A stretch of 64,000 nt of DNA from Pelobates cultripes. Taxonomy: Eukaryota; Chordata; Amphibia; Anura; Pelobatidae. Of the stretch, positions 53,590-63,904 are shown piece after piece. The stretch is taken from contig OW240914.1 in the NCBI GenBank assembly GCA_933207985.1, forward strand, positions 134,881,672 through 134,945,671, given 5' to 3'. Under the pieces are notes generated by a model that saw only the letters and a program-made list of their open reading frames with translations, did no database searches and was not told the origin of the DNA. The first letter of the stretch is position 1; every line of letters starts with the position of its first letter. The translations under genes and the position numbers were made by a program.

Positions 53590-53995
53590 TTTAATTTGTA
53601 ACATGTTTTTAATTTGGAGTCTGTAAGCATGCTCGGGCGTAACTCTCCTCGGTGCATGAGCAGGTTTAGTTGATATGACGCTGGTAAACATTTCGGGTAA
53701 CCCTAGCAACAGGCAGTGACGTCAACACGCCACTTCCGGGTTGCGATGTGGTTGCACATGCGCAGAAGGGATGGAGAGACGCCAGGGAAGCAGCGATACA
53801 GGTGGTGAGTGATAGTATGATTAAATAATTGGTTTGTTTGGCTATATAAATGTAATATGCTGTAAATGTATTTTTTGCTGAATTGATCCTGATGAAAGCC
53901 ACGGGTGATGGCTGAAACGTTGATTCTATTGGAGACTATGTTTTAAGAAACTTGAAATAAAGGAAGAAAATTTTTATACAAGAAAAAGACCGTGC
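53590..53995 (+). mobile_element. Hammerhead-bearing PLE-type fragment (retrozyme-like)
   Basis: A short non-coding unit with a GC-rich first half, a well-preserved hammerhead and an AATAAAGG tail, nested in the deleted LINE. It resembles solo pseudo-LTR units of Penelope elements. Ends are approximate. Confidence 0.5.
53884..53926 (+). ncRNA. Hammerhead ribozyme motif, intact core
   Basis: CTGATGA at 53889-53895, stem II AGCC/GGCT, then GAAACGTT at 53914-53921 and GATT, which pairs with GATC before the first box. Stem III is minimal (AC/GU). The best match to the consensus in the window. Confidence 0.75.
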
Positions 53996-54096
53996 ATGCA
54001 AGCCTTCATTTACTATTTCTGTGATATTTGACTTTGGCTAGAATGCACCCGGCATTTATATAATTTAAAAAAGTGTGTGCAGGGATCAAAAAGAAG

Positions 54097-54100
<4 letters not shown>

Positions 54101-54136
<36 letters not shown>
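54101..54136. repeat. (TA)18 microsatellite
   Basis: Pure TA run. Confidence 0.95.
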
Positions 54137-54138
<2 letters not shown>

Positions 54139-55353
54139 TGTTTTTAGAAAAACAACTTTTTGTTTCAGCCTTCTAGGAAGGGGAAACATGGGTTAGGAAA
54201 AAGGGCCTACGTGAGGTCCCCTGTTAAGCGCCAGTGGGATAGTGCCCCTCTGCCCCAAGGGGCCTTGTGCCATGCACGCGCAGCCGGGCATATCAGGACA
54301 CCCTGAACTAAAATAATAAAGGGTGATAAACAATTTAAATAAAATTAAGATCACAAAGGGGATGCAGACAGTAAACAGGCTCCCCCCCTCCCTCCCATAC
54401 AGTTATAGTCTGGTAATAGCAAACCTTGGCAGGCTGCCTGCAATATGGTAGCTTTGGCTCCCAGAGGGTCTTTGGCCCCCTTCCAGATGCCCTTTCAGTT
54501 CCATCCTTCCACCAGAGTGGTCTGTGACGAATTGGGCACTCGGAGAGTGAAACAGTCCGTGGGCCCCCCCCCAGGGTCCACAGTCCATTCATCTCCTATA
54601 CCTTCCCTGCATCTTCAGGGACTCTGTGAGGTGTCGTCCCCTGAGATGTCTCTCCCAGCTCCGGCCACACACTTGATTCTGTTGTGCTTCGCCGGTACAC
54701 CGCTGCTCCACACTTTCTGGTTCCACAGGGCTCGCGGTGCTGGGGACAAATCTCTCCAGCCCCCCCCCAAACCCAGAGGCTAAGGACAACAGGCCTCCGG
54801 TGGGTGGACGTTCCGGGTGGCTCCTTCCACAGGTCCGCAGTCCCCAGGGCTTATGTGCCGTAAAGGGCTGCAACATGTCGAACATGAGTGTGTCGTCTTG
54901 TACCGCCATTCCTGGGCATAGTGTGATGGGTGTTCACGCCCCTTAAGGTCTGGCCGGAGGATCGCCATCTTTGGCTGAAACTTAGGTTGCGGGACAACCC
55001 CCACCATTACAGGGGGGGGAGCGGGACCGGGCCGTTACTTGCTGTCAGCTTCATGTCCCACAGGGCTATCGGGAGCAGCCACAGGCACATTTAGGAGTAG
55101 GCAGTCATGTCCCACCGTTGCTGTTTATCAGGGCCTCGGAGTGGAGCCCGGAGGTAGGCCTGAGACGTCGGCAGGCTTGGTATTTCTGTGTTACAGGGCC
55201 CCAGCCAGGATCACCTAATCTCTGGTGGGTTCCCACAGGTATAGGTAGCGATGGTTAGTAGTCTGCTGGACACTTTTGGCAGTAAATCACCATCTTTAGA
55301 GAGCGGGGACCGGAGCGGAGGAAGATGGCTGCCGCTCCGCTCGGCCCCGCCCC

Positions 55354-55760
55354 CTAAAGTTGTAATCTTTTCTTTATTTACTTGTAGTCTTGTGGATATA
55401 TCTTTTAGCTGATTTTTAAGCTCTTCAGAATTTTTATTAATTTGGTTATTGCTTCAAGTTGCGTTTCTAAACAGTTTTTCAGGAAGTCTGCTGTAATATA
55501 ATTTTCGGTTTCTCTAGAAGAACTTTCTTATTGATTTTTCGCATCTTGATGAAGAGAGAGAGATATTGTCTTGTTTTTTTCTTTTGTCAGTTTACTTACT
55601 AGTGAAAAAAAACTTGAGGGTTCTTTTTCAGATTTTTGTTCCTTTTTTTGCAGGCATCTTCTCTGTAAATTTAGTTGATAGATCTTTCTGTTGAAGTCAA
55701 GTGATGAAAGCCAAGCAGGAGGTAACAATCTTGAGTAGCTTGTTTAGTATGTCTACCCTT
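55354..55760 (-). pseudogene. Old L1, ORF1 N-terminal part
   Basis: The minus frame starts near MLPPAWLSSLDFNR and contains charged, Leu-periodic sequence (coiled-coil type). After a stop it continues with ETQLEAITKL-like sequence up to the insertion. It joins 52678 when the LINE is removed. Confidence 0.6.
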
Positions 55761-55884
55761 ATTTATTGTAATATTTTTCACAATTTCGTCCTTTTACTGA
55801 TCAAGTTTACTTCTCTCAAGATTGTGAAACTATGTAATAGTGTGTTAACTTTTTTCCCACTTTATTTCTCTTCCATCTCCTATC

Positions 55885-56285
55885 TGCTTGTCCTTTTTCT
55901 TCTTCCAGTTGTTCACTACAATCTTGCCAGACTAACCAGGAACCACCATTTCAGTTTGTTTAAAAACAATTAATCTCTTGCAGCTTCTGCTTTTCCTTTG
56001 CACTACTTGCTACAATCTAGCCAAAACTGCCATTGGACATCAATTAAGTTGTTTTAAAACAGTTAAGCTCTTGCCACTGACCCTTTTTTCCCTTTGCAGT
56101 ATTTGCTGCAATCTTGCTGAAGAAATGATAAACAGCCAAATAACATTTTTAAAACAATTGTTCACGTGCAAAAAAATTTTTCATTCCCCCCCACCCTTTG
56201 CAATCCTTACCCTTACTGTATTCCTGCCAAACTAACATTGAACAGCCATTTAGTGTTTTTGAAACAATTAATCTCTTGTATGTAC
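55885..56285 (-). repeat. Four degenerate tandem units, about 95-110 bp
   Basis: Each unit has CTACAATCTTGCC-like and AACAGCCATTTA-like cores and ends TAATCTCTTG (ends at about 55980, 56073, 56168 and 56279). They lie upstream of the old L1 ORF1, where 5' UTR promoter monomers occur in some L1 families. Confidence 0.6.
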
Positions 56286-57400
56286 TTATCTTTGAAGAGC
56301 AACTTGATTGCTGTAGGCTTCTGCTGGCAAGAATTCGCTTATATTGTGAGAATGTTTGAGCTCAGCTCTACCTGAAGCAATAACCACTCAAGTATAATAA
56401 CATCCGTTCCCTCTTCGCACACTGCTTCGTTCTCCTTGTACCCGTAAATCGTCTCTCTGGTCACATACTCGTGCTAGATGATTTCCTTGCTGCTCGCAGT
56501 CATTCCATCGCCTAAGCTCTGCCTTGATTCCATTTCTAAAATGGTTATTCTGACATTTCTACCTTGGTGCATTTTTTCAGTCTCTCGCTAATGTGCCAAA
56601 AATATAACATTCACTATTTTTGAAGCACCAGAATTTTCAGAGCTAAAAGATAGAACTACTAACAGATGAAAAATGTCAGTGTACACCATCATAAATGGGG
56701 AAAGTAAATTACAGCATAACGTTAGTGCTGTGCATTTATATGGCAGATGTCTGCACAGTAGTTATTACAGATGAGCTTGGTTTATTTAATGACACTGTAC
56801 AGTTGCATAGATTGTCACAAAGAAAAAGGGACATACATTGTTAAATAGCACAATATCAACAAAAGGCATTAGGTGAATTTACGTTTAAAGAACTTTTTAA
56901 TATATGCATTTGGCTCATATGCCTGGCAAACTAGCGGCAAATTCAAGCAATAAAAATAAATCAAATGGAAAAACAACTCTTTTTACATCAGTTATCCAGG
57001 ACTTGAAATTAGTGGAACATACATAAAGGTTATTACATAAAAATAAAAACCATATGTCATGCACGGTTTGAAAGTAAAGTATATTACACACTTTTGAGAA
57101 AGGTAGTTTATCATAAAAACAAAAAAAAAACACGCAGAGGAATCTTAAAATCCTATATACTTTTTGTTTTATATGAAAATACGTTATGTGTAACATTATT
57201 ATTTCTGGATTTTGCTAATGAGGTATTTAGGGCTTTTTCACAAAATAAAGTTGTGGTAAGGTACCCAACACCAGAAAAGCAGAGCTGGAAAATCCTCTAA
57301 CAATTTTCTTCATTTTAGATTACAGTCTTGAAACTTGCTTGTTAATTCACTGTGTGCTCAACATTTGACTGAGTAAATCTCTTTTTAATTTTTGTTGCAG
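56286..57400. other. No gene seen
   Basis: AT-rich DNA with no recognised element. Possibly intergenic or intronic sequence in front of the candidate exon. Confidence 0.4.
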
Positions 57401-57449
57401 GTGGAAGGAATACTCCAAGCATCATGACGACTATAGCCTCAGGCAATGA
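57401..57449 (+). other. Candidate 3' terminal coding exon, unidentified gene
   Basis: A good polypyrimidine tract and TTGCAG at 57395-57400 precede a short frame that reads WKEYSKHHDDYSLRQ before TGA at 57447-57449. The charged, non-repetitive peptide looks protein-like but is short, and I cannot match it. If real, a plus-strand gene ends tail-to-tail with polr3d. No upstream exon was recognised. Confidence 0.3.
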
Positions 57450-58234
57450 GCCAGCCCTGCACTGTAGAGCTTAGCTTAGCGGACCTAAAGGCACCATTGG
57501 AGGCTGCAACAGGTGTCCAGCAGCACTCAATCTTAAATGGCAAGACTAATTACGTTGGGATGGCCCCATGCTGTGGTTATGGGGCTTGGAGTGTTCATCT
57601 AACCATATATATTCTACACACATACTTTTATAAGTAGATGATGACCTTTACTGTAAACTCACTTGAAGTATCTCCAACTCCTCCTTTATTGGTATATAGA
57701 AATATGACTTAAACGATAGGTGTCAATTAACTAATACTTAAATTGTACAGCTTTACAGAATAGGTTGTTATCCAATTAAAAAATAAAATATATCTTGACT
57801 TGGTTTCTTCAACAGGAACCTGGTGAACAGTCAACATAATATAAATTTGACATACATATTATAGTTAATTATTACATTGGTTAAATTTAAATATTATATG
57901 GTAACATTTTCAGCTTTAAGACGTGGGACTCTGCTTAAATTATTATTTCTGTATTTCATATCCAGTATTTACAATTATACAAAGTGTGATTTAGATCATA
58001 GTGAAAAGTCCAGTAGTACATGCTAGAAGATAAGGAGCAGCACGTGTCAACAAGAGTCTAATTACACAGATGAATCAGCCTCTTCCACACACAGAATCAT
58101 AAGTCACATGCTATGCCAAAGTAAACAATTGTACAGGCCCAGAGGCCATGCTAATAAAAGTAATGTAGCAGTGCTTCTGATATAACTGGAGCAACAGACA
58201 GACATAATCCATCACTGTGGTGAAAAGTAAGGAC
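57450..58234. other. Presumed 3' UTR and intergenic sequence
   Basis: Lies between the candidate plus-strand exon and the polr3d stop. Minus-strand AATAAA signals occur, for example at about 57686-57691, and could end polr3d transcripts. Confidence 0.4.
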
Positions 58235-58357
58235 TCAACGATGCCTTCCTTCTAGTAAAGACGCAAAGTCTGGGGAACATACAAGCTTGTGCTGAACATG
58301 GCCCAAAACCATCATCTCTCCACTTCGAGCTTCACCCACACTAACTGACACCAGCTC
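58235..58357 (-). CDS. polr3d: polr3d, last coding exon (RNA polymerase III subunit RPC4)
   Basis: The acceptor TTTTTTTCCCTCTGGCAG precedes 40 codons and TGA (58235-58237). The product begins ELVSVSVGEARSGEM and ends SLLEGRHR, clearly the C-terminus of the RPC4 family. RPC4 pairs with RPC5 in the TFIIF-like module of nuclear RNA polymerase III, which transcribes tRNA and 5S genes and is needed for termination and reinitiation. Exon phase is 0 at the 5' side and joins cleanly to the exon at 59089-59241. No defect is seen. Confidence 0.93.
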   Translation of the reverse strand, partial: ELVSVSVGEARSGEMMVLGHVQHKLVCSPDFASLLEGRHR

Positions 58358-59088
58358 CTGCCAGAGGGAAAAAAACAGATGTAACATATATCTAAGTCAT
58401 GCAAGAATACAGAAATCTTCTCAAGCAGAGTAGGCTGGAAAACATTTTCATGAACAAATCTTATAAAACGTGATTTATAAATGGAAAAGATGGTTGGCAT
58501 TGTCTTCACTAAAACACTACTAATCTTATGTCAAAAAAGAAAAAAGTTTTGTCTATTAACTAGCACTAATATATCACAATGTCAGCTTCACTATAATAGA
58601 AACAATGGAAGCTACACAAGACCGTATTTTATGGATTTACGTATTATTTCAAGAACTTATGAGTCAGCATTGTTGAAAAATCATATTTATTATGCAGAAC
58701 CCTGGTCACAAAACTACAGCTACAATTTGCCATAACAAAATAAAATAAACTGTAACTAATGATTTACTACTGTAATCATTATCCTGAAACAATCATCTGG
58801 GGATGCAGTGTATCATTTGAGGGAGCATATCAATTTAATAACAAAGTGGTTCAGGTAATCTCAGAGTGAGCTAAAACTAATTTGAGAACTGAGCTGGGAC
58901 CCACCAAAGGGCAGGTATTTGACTTCTAGTGTTATTTTCTTGTGCTACACTTTTGTTTGTTTGCTAATAACAAGGAATGCATTAAAGGGCCAAATGCATG
59001 GTGAAAGAGAATGACACAGATAAAGTTTCCAGACAGGAGTAAAGTGATAGAAAAGACAAACCTAGTCTAAAAGAGAGAATTAACTTAC
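58358..59088 (-). other. polr3d: polr3d last intron
   Basis: 731 bp, with GTAAGT donor and CAG acceptor on the minus strand. No repeat recognised. Confidence 0.85.
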
Positions 59089-59241
59089 CTGCAGAAAAGA
59101 ACAGGTTGTCCCCATTGTGACATCAAGGGTGACCTTGCCCAATACAAGCTGTATCTTGCCAGATTTGCGTACAACTAGCTTTCCAATTTGGCCCTCAGAC
59201 ACATCCCGAAGAGAGCAGCTGTCATCCGCCTCCTGTGTTTC
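59089..59241 (-). CDS. polr3d: polr3d, penultimate coding exon
   Basis: Bounded by TTGTAG| and |GTAAGTTA; 51 codons, phase 0 at both ends. Contains SEGQIGKLVVRKSGKIQLVL and GKVTLDVTMGT, the highly conserved RPC4 core that forms the dimerisation barrel with RPC5. Upstream exons were not found up to 64000 and presumably lie beyond the window, so at least 4.7 kb of intron follows on this side. Confidence 0.95.
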
Positions 59242-59365
59242 CTACAATACAATAAACAATTACAGTTCAGTAACCAATTCCAAAAATCATAAATGTCTCC
59301 ATTCTAGGGACAAGAGAAATATCAAACCTGCTTCCCAAGAAACAAACATTTGATCCAACACACAT

Positions 59366-59379
59366 GAGCCATTACTGTT
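59366..59379. repeat. Target duplication of the intronic LINE (left)
   Basis: GAGCCATTACTGTT, repeated at 60747-60760. Confidence 0.88.
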
Positions 59380-59760
59380 TTTTTTTAATTTTTTTATTCT
59401 TTATTTGTGTTTGACATATCAGCGACAGGATAAGACAGTATGTCCCCACTACTTAACATATAATCGTGCCCAAACAATGCATGCTTGCTGGAAGTACAGG
59501 CGCACCCAATGGATGAACAGTAGGGAAGGTAACGGTACATGGCCAATTACATATCTAAAGTAGAAAGCGCCCCAACGAGGGATACATACGTCATTAAAAA
59601 ACCGTCAAATTAACATTGTACTTTGTACAGTCATGAGGTAGAAACGGCCAGGATCGGTGTAGGGCCCTTAGAGGTAACCAGAAGCGTCTACTCTACATCT
59701 TACTAAAGAACATTGCGTAGATGTATGATCGTGTGTTCTTGCGGGATACCTTTGGAGCTA

Positions 59761-60735
59761 CCGTATATACTCGAGTATAAGCCGAGTTTTTCGGCACATT
59801 TTTTGTGCTGAAAAACCCCAACTCGGCTTATACTCGAGTCAGTCTGTATTATGGCAATTTACATTGCCATAATACAGACTGGGGGCTGGCAGAGCTGTTA
59901 CTTACCCCTGCTGCAGCTCCTGTCAGCTCTCTCCTCTCTCTCCTCCTCCGCGCCGGTCCGTGCAGCACCTCGGTCAGCTCCCAGTGTAAGTCTCACGAGA
60001 GCCGCGGGGTCATAGTGCGGCTCTCGCGAGAGTTACAGTGTGAACTGACAGAGGTGCTGCACGGACCGGCGCGGAGGAGGAGGGAGCTGACAGGAGCTGC
60101 AGGAGAGGTAAGTAACAGCTCTGCCAGCCCCCCTCCTCCTCCCACTGAACTGCCAATGCCACTGGACCACCAGGGAAGGAGAGCCCCCCTCCCTGCCATG
60201 TATCAAGCAGGGAGGGGGGACAAAAAATAAATACATTAATAATATATAAATAATAATAAAAATAATAATAATAAAAAATAATTTAAAAAATAATAATATA
60301 ACAAAAAAAATTAAAATAATAATTTATTTATTTTTTATAAAAATGCCCACCCCCCCACCAAGGCTCTGCAACACAAACACACACTGCATCACACACACAC
60401 TGCATCACACACACACTGCACTCATACACACACACTGCACTCATACACACACACTGCACTCATACACACACACTGCACTCATACACACACACTGCATTTA
60501 TACACACACTGCGCACTCATACACACACACTGCATTCATCATATACACACACTGTAAATAAATATTCAATTAATATAATTTTATTTAGAATCTAATTTTA
60601 TTTAGAAATTTACCAGTAGCTGCTGCATTTCCCACCCTAGGCTTATACTCGAGTCAATACGTTTTCCCAGTTTTTTGGGGTAAAATTAGGGGCCTCGGCT
60701 TATATTCGGGTCGGCTTATACTCGAGTATATACGG
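59761..60735. mobile_element. TA-flanked MITE (975 bp), mariner-like ends
   Basis: Ends CCGTATATACTCGAGTATAA and its inverse, next to TA on each side (59759-59760, 60736-60737). A second set of CTCGAGTATAAGCC repeats lies just inside. The interior contains three further palindromes: around TTATGGCAATTTACATTGCC, around CTCTCGCGAGAG-type sequence at 59985-60035, and a GC-rich one around GCACGGACCGGCGCGG. It is non-coding; frames at 59805-60236 mirror each other because of the palindromes. Confidence 0.75.
60380..60555. repeat. CA-rich minisatellite, unit about 19 bp
   Basis: The unit CACTGCACTCATACACACA is repeated about eight times within the MITE. Confidence 0.85.
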
Positions 60736-60760
60736 TACTTAGGCCCGAGCCATTACTGTT

Positions 60761-61720
60761 AAAAAGGAAACTGTAGGAAAACAACAGAAAGAATCATACC
60801 TATTGAACAAACTTTTAAAAATATTTAAAATATGTACTACTAATTTCTAAGACGGGTTCCTTGTCCTAGGTATTTATGTATCAGGTTTCATTATGTATGT
60901 TACTATAGGGATGCATGGACATATCTCTTGGGGTCTTCTAGACATTATTTGTCTGGCTCATAGGGGGTGTTAGTAATGGGTAAGGTCTGGTCCAGTTTAA
61001 TATTAAATACATTGAAATCAGGTGGACAAAGAACTTTTTGCAGGCACGTCCCAAGACTTAAGGCTCCAGCAAGCACAATTTGCGCATCTACCACAAATAC
61101 AAGTAATCTGTAACCCAATAAGCTCAGTCTCCCAACCACTAGTCAAGTTTCACCTTCATCATTGGTCAAGCCTAAACAAACTGAACTGAGGGATAAACAA
61201 AATATTCATAGGTCAAGCCAAGGTGTGCAACAACATCAATGCAGGCAGGTGCAGTTTTAGATACCTTGATTGCTAAATAAACTGATATTGGATTCACAAT
61301 AGGCCTCTTTCATCAAAGTTTATTTTCAAGAGCAATCACCCGACAGTGGTGGCCATTGGTCAATTCAACAATAAAAAAGGATTGATGATTTAGCTCTATG
61401 CTCTGCATTCTTCCTCTGCTCCCAGTATTAATTCTCTGATTCCGTCAGAAGAATTCTCCCTCTAATACATTGAATGCAGGGTTAGGTGCTTAGCTCAGGA
61501 AGACATATTTGCAATGCTTTTAAATTACTTTTATTCATCTTTTACTATGTCACTTGCATGACGTAAGGTAGAAGGGCCAGTACTATTTTGCTACCAGACT
61601 CACTCTTTGAACAAAAGGAAGTCTCAAATGTATATATGTTTTTGCTGAGACTCTGTGCTGGCTCTTATTTAAAACAGTACAGTAATTAACTCAATTATCT
61701 CCTAAGCAGAGGGGAGGGAT
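60761..61720. other. polr3d intronic or intergenic DNA, no exon recognised
   Basis: AT-rich. No minus-strand exon with RPC4-like coding was found, and the 64-codon minus frame at 60945-61139 has no family resemblance. Confidence 0.4.
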
Positions 61721-62035
61721 TGTGTGAAATGTATGGGAGTGACTTTTTACCTGACTCCGTGTTTATTGGTTGTTTTCTGTTTTTACCTGTGCCCAGCAAG
61801 GTCCACCTGGGTGATGGCCTTTTGGGAAAAACCTGCATAAAAGGCCAGCCTGGCCATTAGAGGTGCAGTTCTGCTCCTAATACTGAGTGTCGTCCAGTTA
61901 CTGGGAAGGGTGATGGGATATTCATGGATTATATTATGCTTATGCCTGCCTTTTTGAATCATCCTGTTTGTTCCCGAGTAGCTGCTAGAGTAACCAGCGG
62001 AGAAGAAGCCCTGCTATCACTAGCTCTCCGCTACA
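61721..62035 (+). repeat. Possible LTR fragment
   Basis: Starts TGTG and ends CTACA. Contains a TATA-like CATAAAAGG at 61835-61843 followed by a leader-like sequence (TTACTGGGAAGGG, AACCAGCGGAGAAG) of a type I associate with frog LTRs. No target duplication or internal region found. Confidence 0.3.
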
Positions 62036-62454
62036 AGTACATTGTTGTATATAAATAGATACAAAGGAGGAGCAGGTCATCGGTTTGACAAAGCTCTACT
62101 AGTGGGCAAAACGCATCAGTGACCCCATCATTACATCACCATGTCCATCCGAAACACAGAACTTGTGGGAAGCTTGCCCAAGCCAACTAAGGGAAAAGAA
62201 TAAGGGGCGTGGTGAACTTAAAGATTAAGAACTTGGTACTTGAGTGCAATAGTGTTTCAAAAGGTAAAAAAATTAAAAAAAAATTGCTGTAGAAACCACA
62301 ATTTTTGAAACAAGAAATAATGGCTGCATAACAGAACGGCAAAGAAATTGAAAATAGCCATTTAAGTATACAGAATATAGCAGGCCTAAACTTATGTTAA
62401 GTTGTGGAAATAAACAGAAGAAATAAGAGGTCAGCCAGAATGTTGTGCCTAGAA

Positions 62455-62601
62455 CAGTAATGGCTAACCTTGCCACCATAAATGATTTCTGGACTACATT
62501 TCCCATGATGCTCAGCCAGCTTTTAGAGTCTAAAAGCTAACTGAGCATCATGGGAAATGTAGTCCAGAAACAATTATTGGTGTCAAGGTTATCCATCACT
62601 G
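62455..62601. mobile_element. Palindromic hAT-type MITE
   Basis: Ends CAGTAATGGCTAACC and GGTTATCCATCACTG; perfect 8-bp duplications GCCTAGAA at 62447-62454 and 62602-62609. The two halves are nearly complementary throughout (CTGGACTACATTTCCCATGA in one, its inverse in the other), so the 147-bp element folds into one hairpin. Confidence 0.9.
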
Positions 62602-62609
62602 GCCTAGAA

Positions 62610-63825
62610 GAAAGGTAAAATTGTCATATCGCACTTATGGTAGAGTTTGTAGAATCAAGGAGAGAGTGTAGCTTTCAGAACCAGGCGGTGATACAAGTAT
62701 ACAGAACAGTGCTAAACCGTATCACGAACGAAGCTTCTCTGGCGTGGACATGCTGGAACCTGGTACAACGTGCACATTAGAGCAGATATTCCATTGGTGA
62801 TCACATGGCAAAAGCAGGTCCGCCGAAAGTCCCAATCCATGAATAAAAGGTAGGAGTTGTATATTTTGCACACTATAACAATCAGGTACCCTTGATAAAG
62901 GCAGCCAGTTGGTGCCGAAACATTGGGGGGTTTGGTGACTCATGTTTCTGTCTTAAGGTTTGTAAGAATTTTTGTGGTAATTTATTATTGTTTTATTGTG
63001 TTTGCCCTTGCTTCTGTCACTTTGTTTATCTTTTCTTATATGTTTTCACTCTGGTACTTTTTTGTACATAATAAAGCTAAGTTTTTTTGAGATTGTTATA
63101 GTGTGCATTCTATATTCTATATACATTTGAATATTTAAAGCACTTGAGGGAGTGTTTATATGGTTTGCACCTGGCTGTTCTTATACTATTTTGTCTCTCC
63201 ATGTGCTGTTGGTTTGAGAGGAGTTGTATATTTTACCATTCTATCAGCAGCCCCTGGGATCCCTAGTAAGCAAACGGATGGACTGTCGTCACATGACTGT
63301 CTAGATAAGTCCCTGAAGAAGGGGAGTTGTGACCCTTTAAATAAAGTGGCACTCATTAGCATTGCCCTCTCAGAGTCTTTCAGGAATATAGCAAGTACAT
63401 CTCTGAAAGCCTCCCGAGGTGCCCTTGGCCTTTTGGTCATCCTGAAACAACTTTCCAGCAAAAGTAGCTTAGCCTATTTGGGCGGTAAAAGCATGAAGAA
63501 ATAAAAAAAATACATTTTAAAAAACCAGCAGCAGAGATAGTGTAGGCAGTCTTCATTGAGAATGCTCTCAGGTACCACTCTAATCAGGATATTGTGGACT
63601 CTGGTTCTGTCTTACAATGTAACCACATATGAGGTTAATGCTGCATAGTTTTTCTGCAAGGTATTAACTGATGAATCTGTAGCCATTTGAGACACTTTTA
63701 CAGTCTATAATTAGGCATAAAGCGCAGAGGTTGAATCAGACACGCTCATCTTGAATGAGTACTGTCTCCAAACCCCACAATAGTGGGTTTAAAACATTGT
63801 TGGGTCCACCAGCATTGGCATAAGC
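62610..63825. other. No gene; includes a degenerate hammerhead-like motif
   Basis: Near 62887-62928 CTTGATAAAGGC...GCCGAAACATTGGG keeps the GAAAC box and stem II (GGC/GCC), but the first core box is altered. It probably belongs to a PLE-derived repeat with a downstream AATAAAGC. The frames at 63160-63504 and its antisense are unassigned. Confidence 0.4.
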
Positions 63826-63904
63826 CAGTGGTTCCCAAACCACTCCTCAAGGAACCACTAACAGTCCAGGATTTAAGGATTAGGGACTAGTTTGGGAACC
63901 ACTT
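63826..63904. mobile_element. Short hAT-like MITE
   Basis: CAGTGGTTCCCAAAC and AGTTTGGGAACCACT form terminal inverted repeats of a well-known short family (79 bp). Flanking 8-mers match only 5 of 8, so the target duplication has decayed. Confidence 0.65.

Larger units (their letters stand above)
52679..55353 (-). mobile_element. Internally deleted L1-like element inside an older L1
   Basis: Poly(A) (T-run 52679-52686) follows an AATAAA-containing 3' UTR at the left. The right end, which is the 5' end in sense, begins GGGGGCGGGGCCGAGC, like the start of the full-length L1 at 9163. Flanked by the 13-bp duplication. ORF1/ORF2 are absent. The GC-rich frames at 54335-55007 lie in the 5' UTR region and show no domain. 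Other insertions lie within it. Confidence 0.7.
59380..60746 (-). mobile_element. 5'-truncated LINE in the polr3d intron, with nested MITE
   Basis: Poly(A) (T-run from 59380) and a sense AATAAAGAATAAAAAAA end mark a minus-strand LINE 3' UTR. After removing the MITE at 59761-60735 the insert is only about 390 bp. It has the same orientation as polr3d. No coding remains. Confidence 0.8.

Noticed and set aside
59805..60236. Frames on both strands with nearly the same peptide (LLLRAGPCSTSV)
   Set aside because: The mirrored peptides come from the palindromes of the MITE.
63160..63504. Possible polr3d upstream exon
   Set aside because: Neither strand encodes RPC4-like sequence and there are no convincing splice sites.
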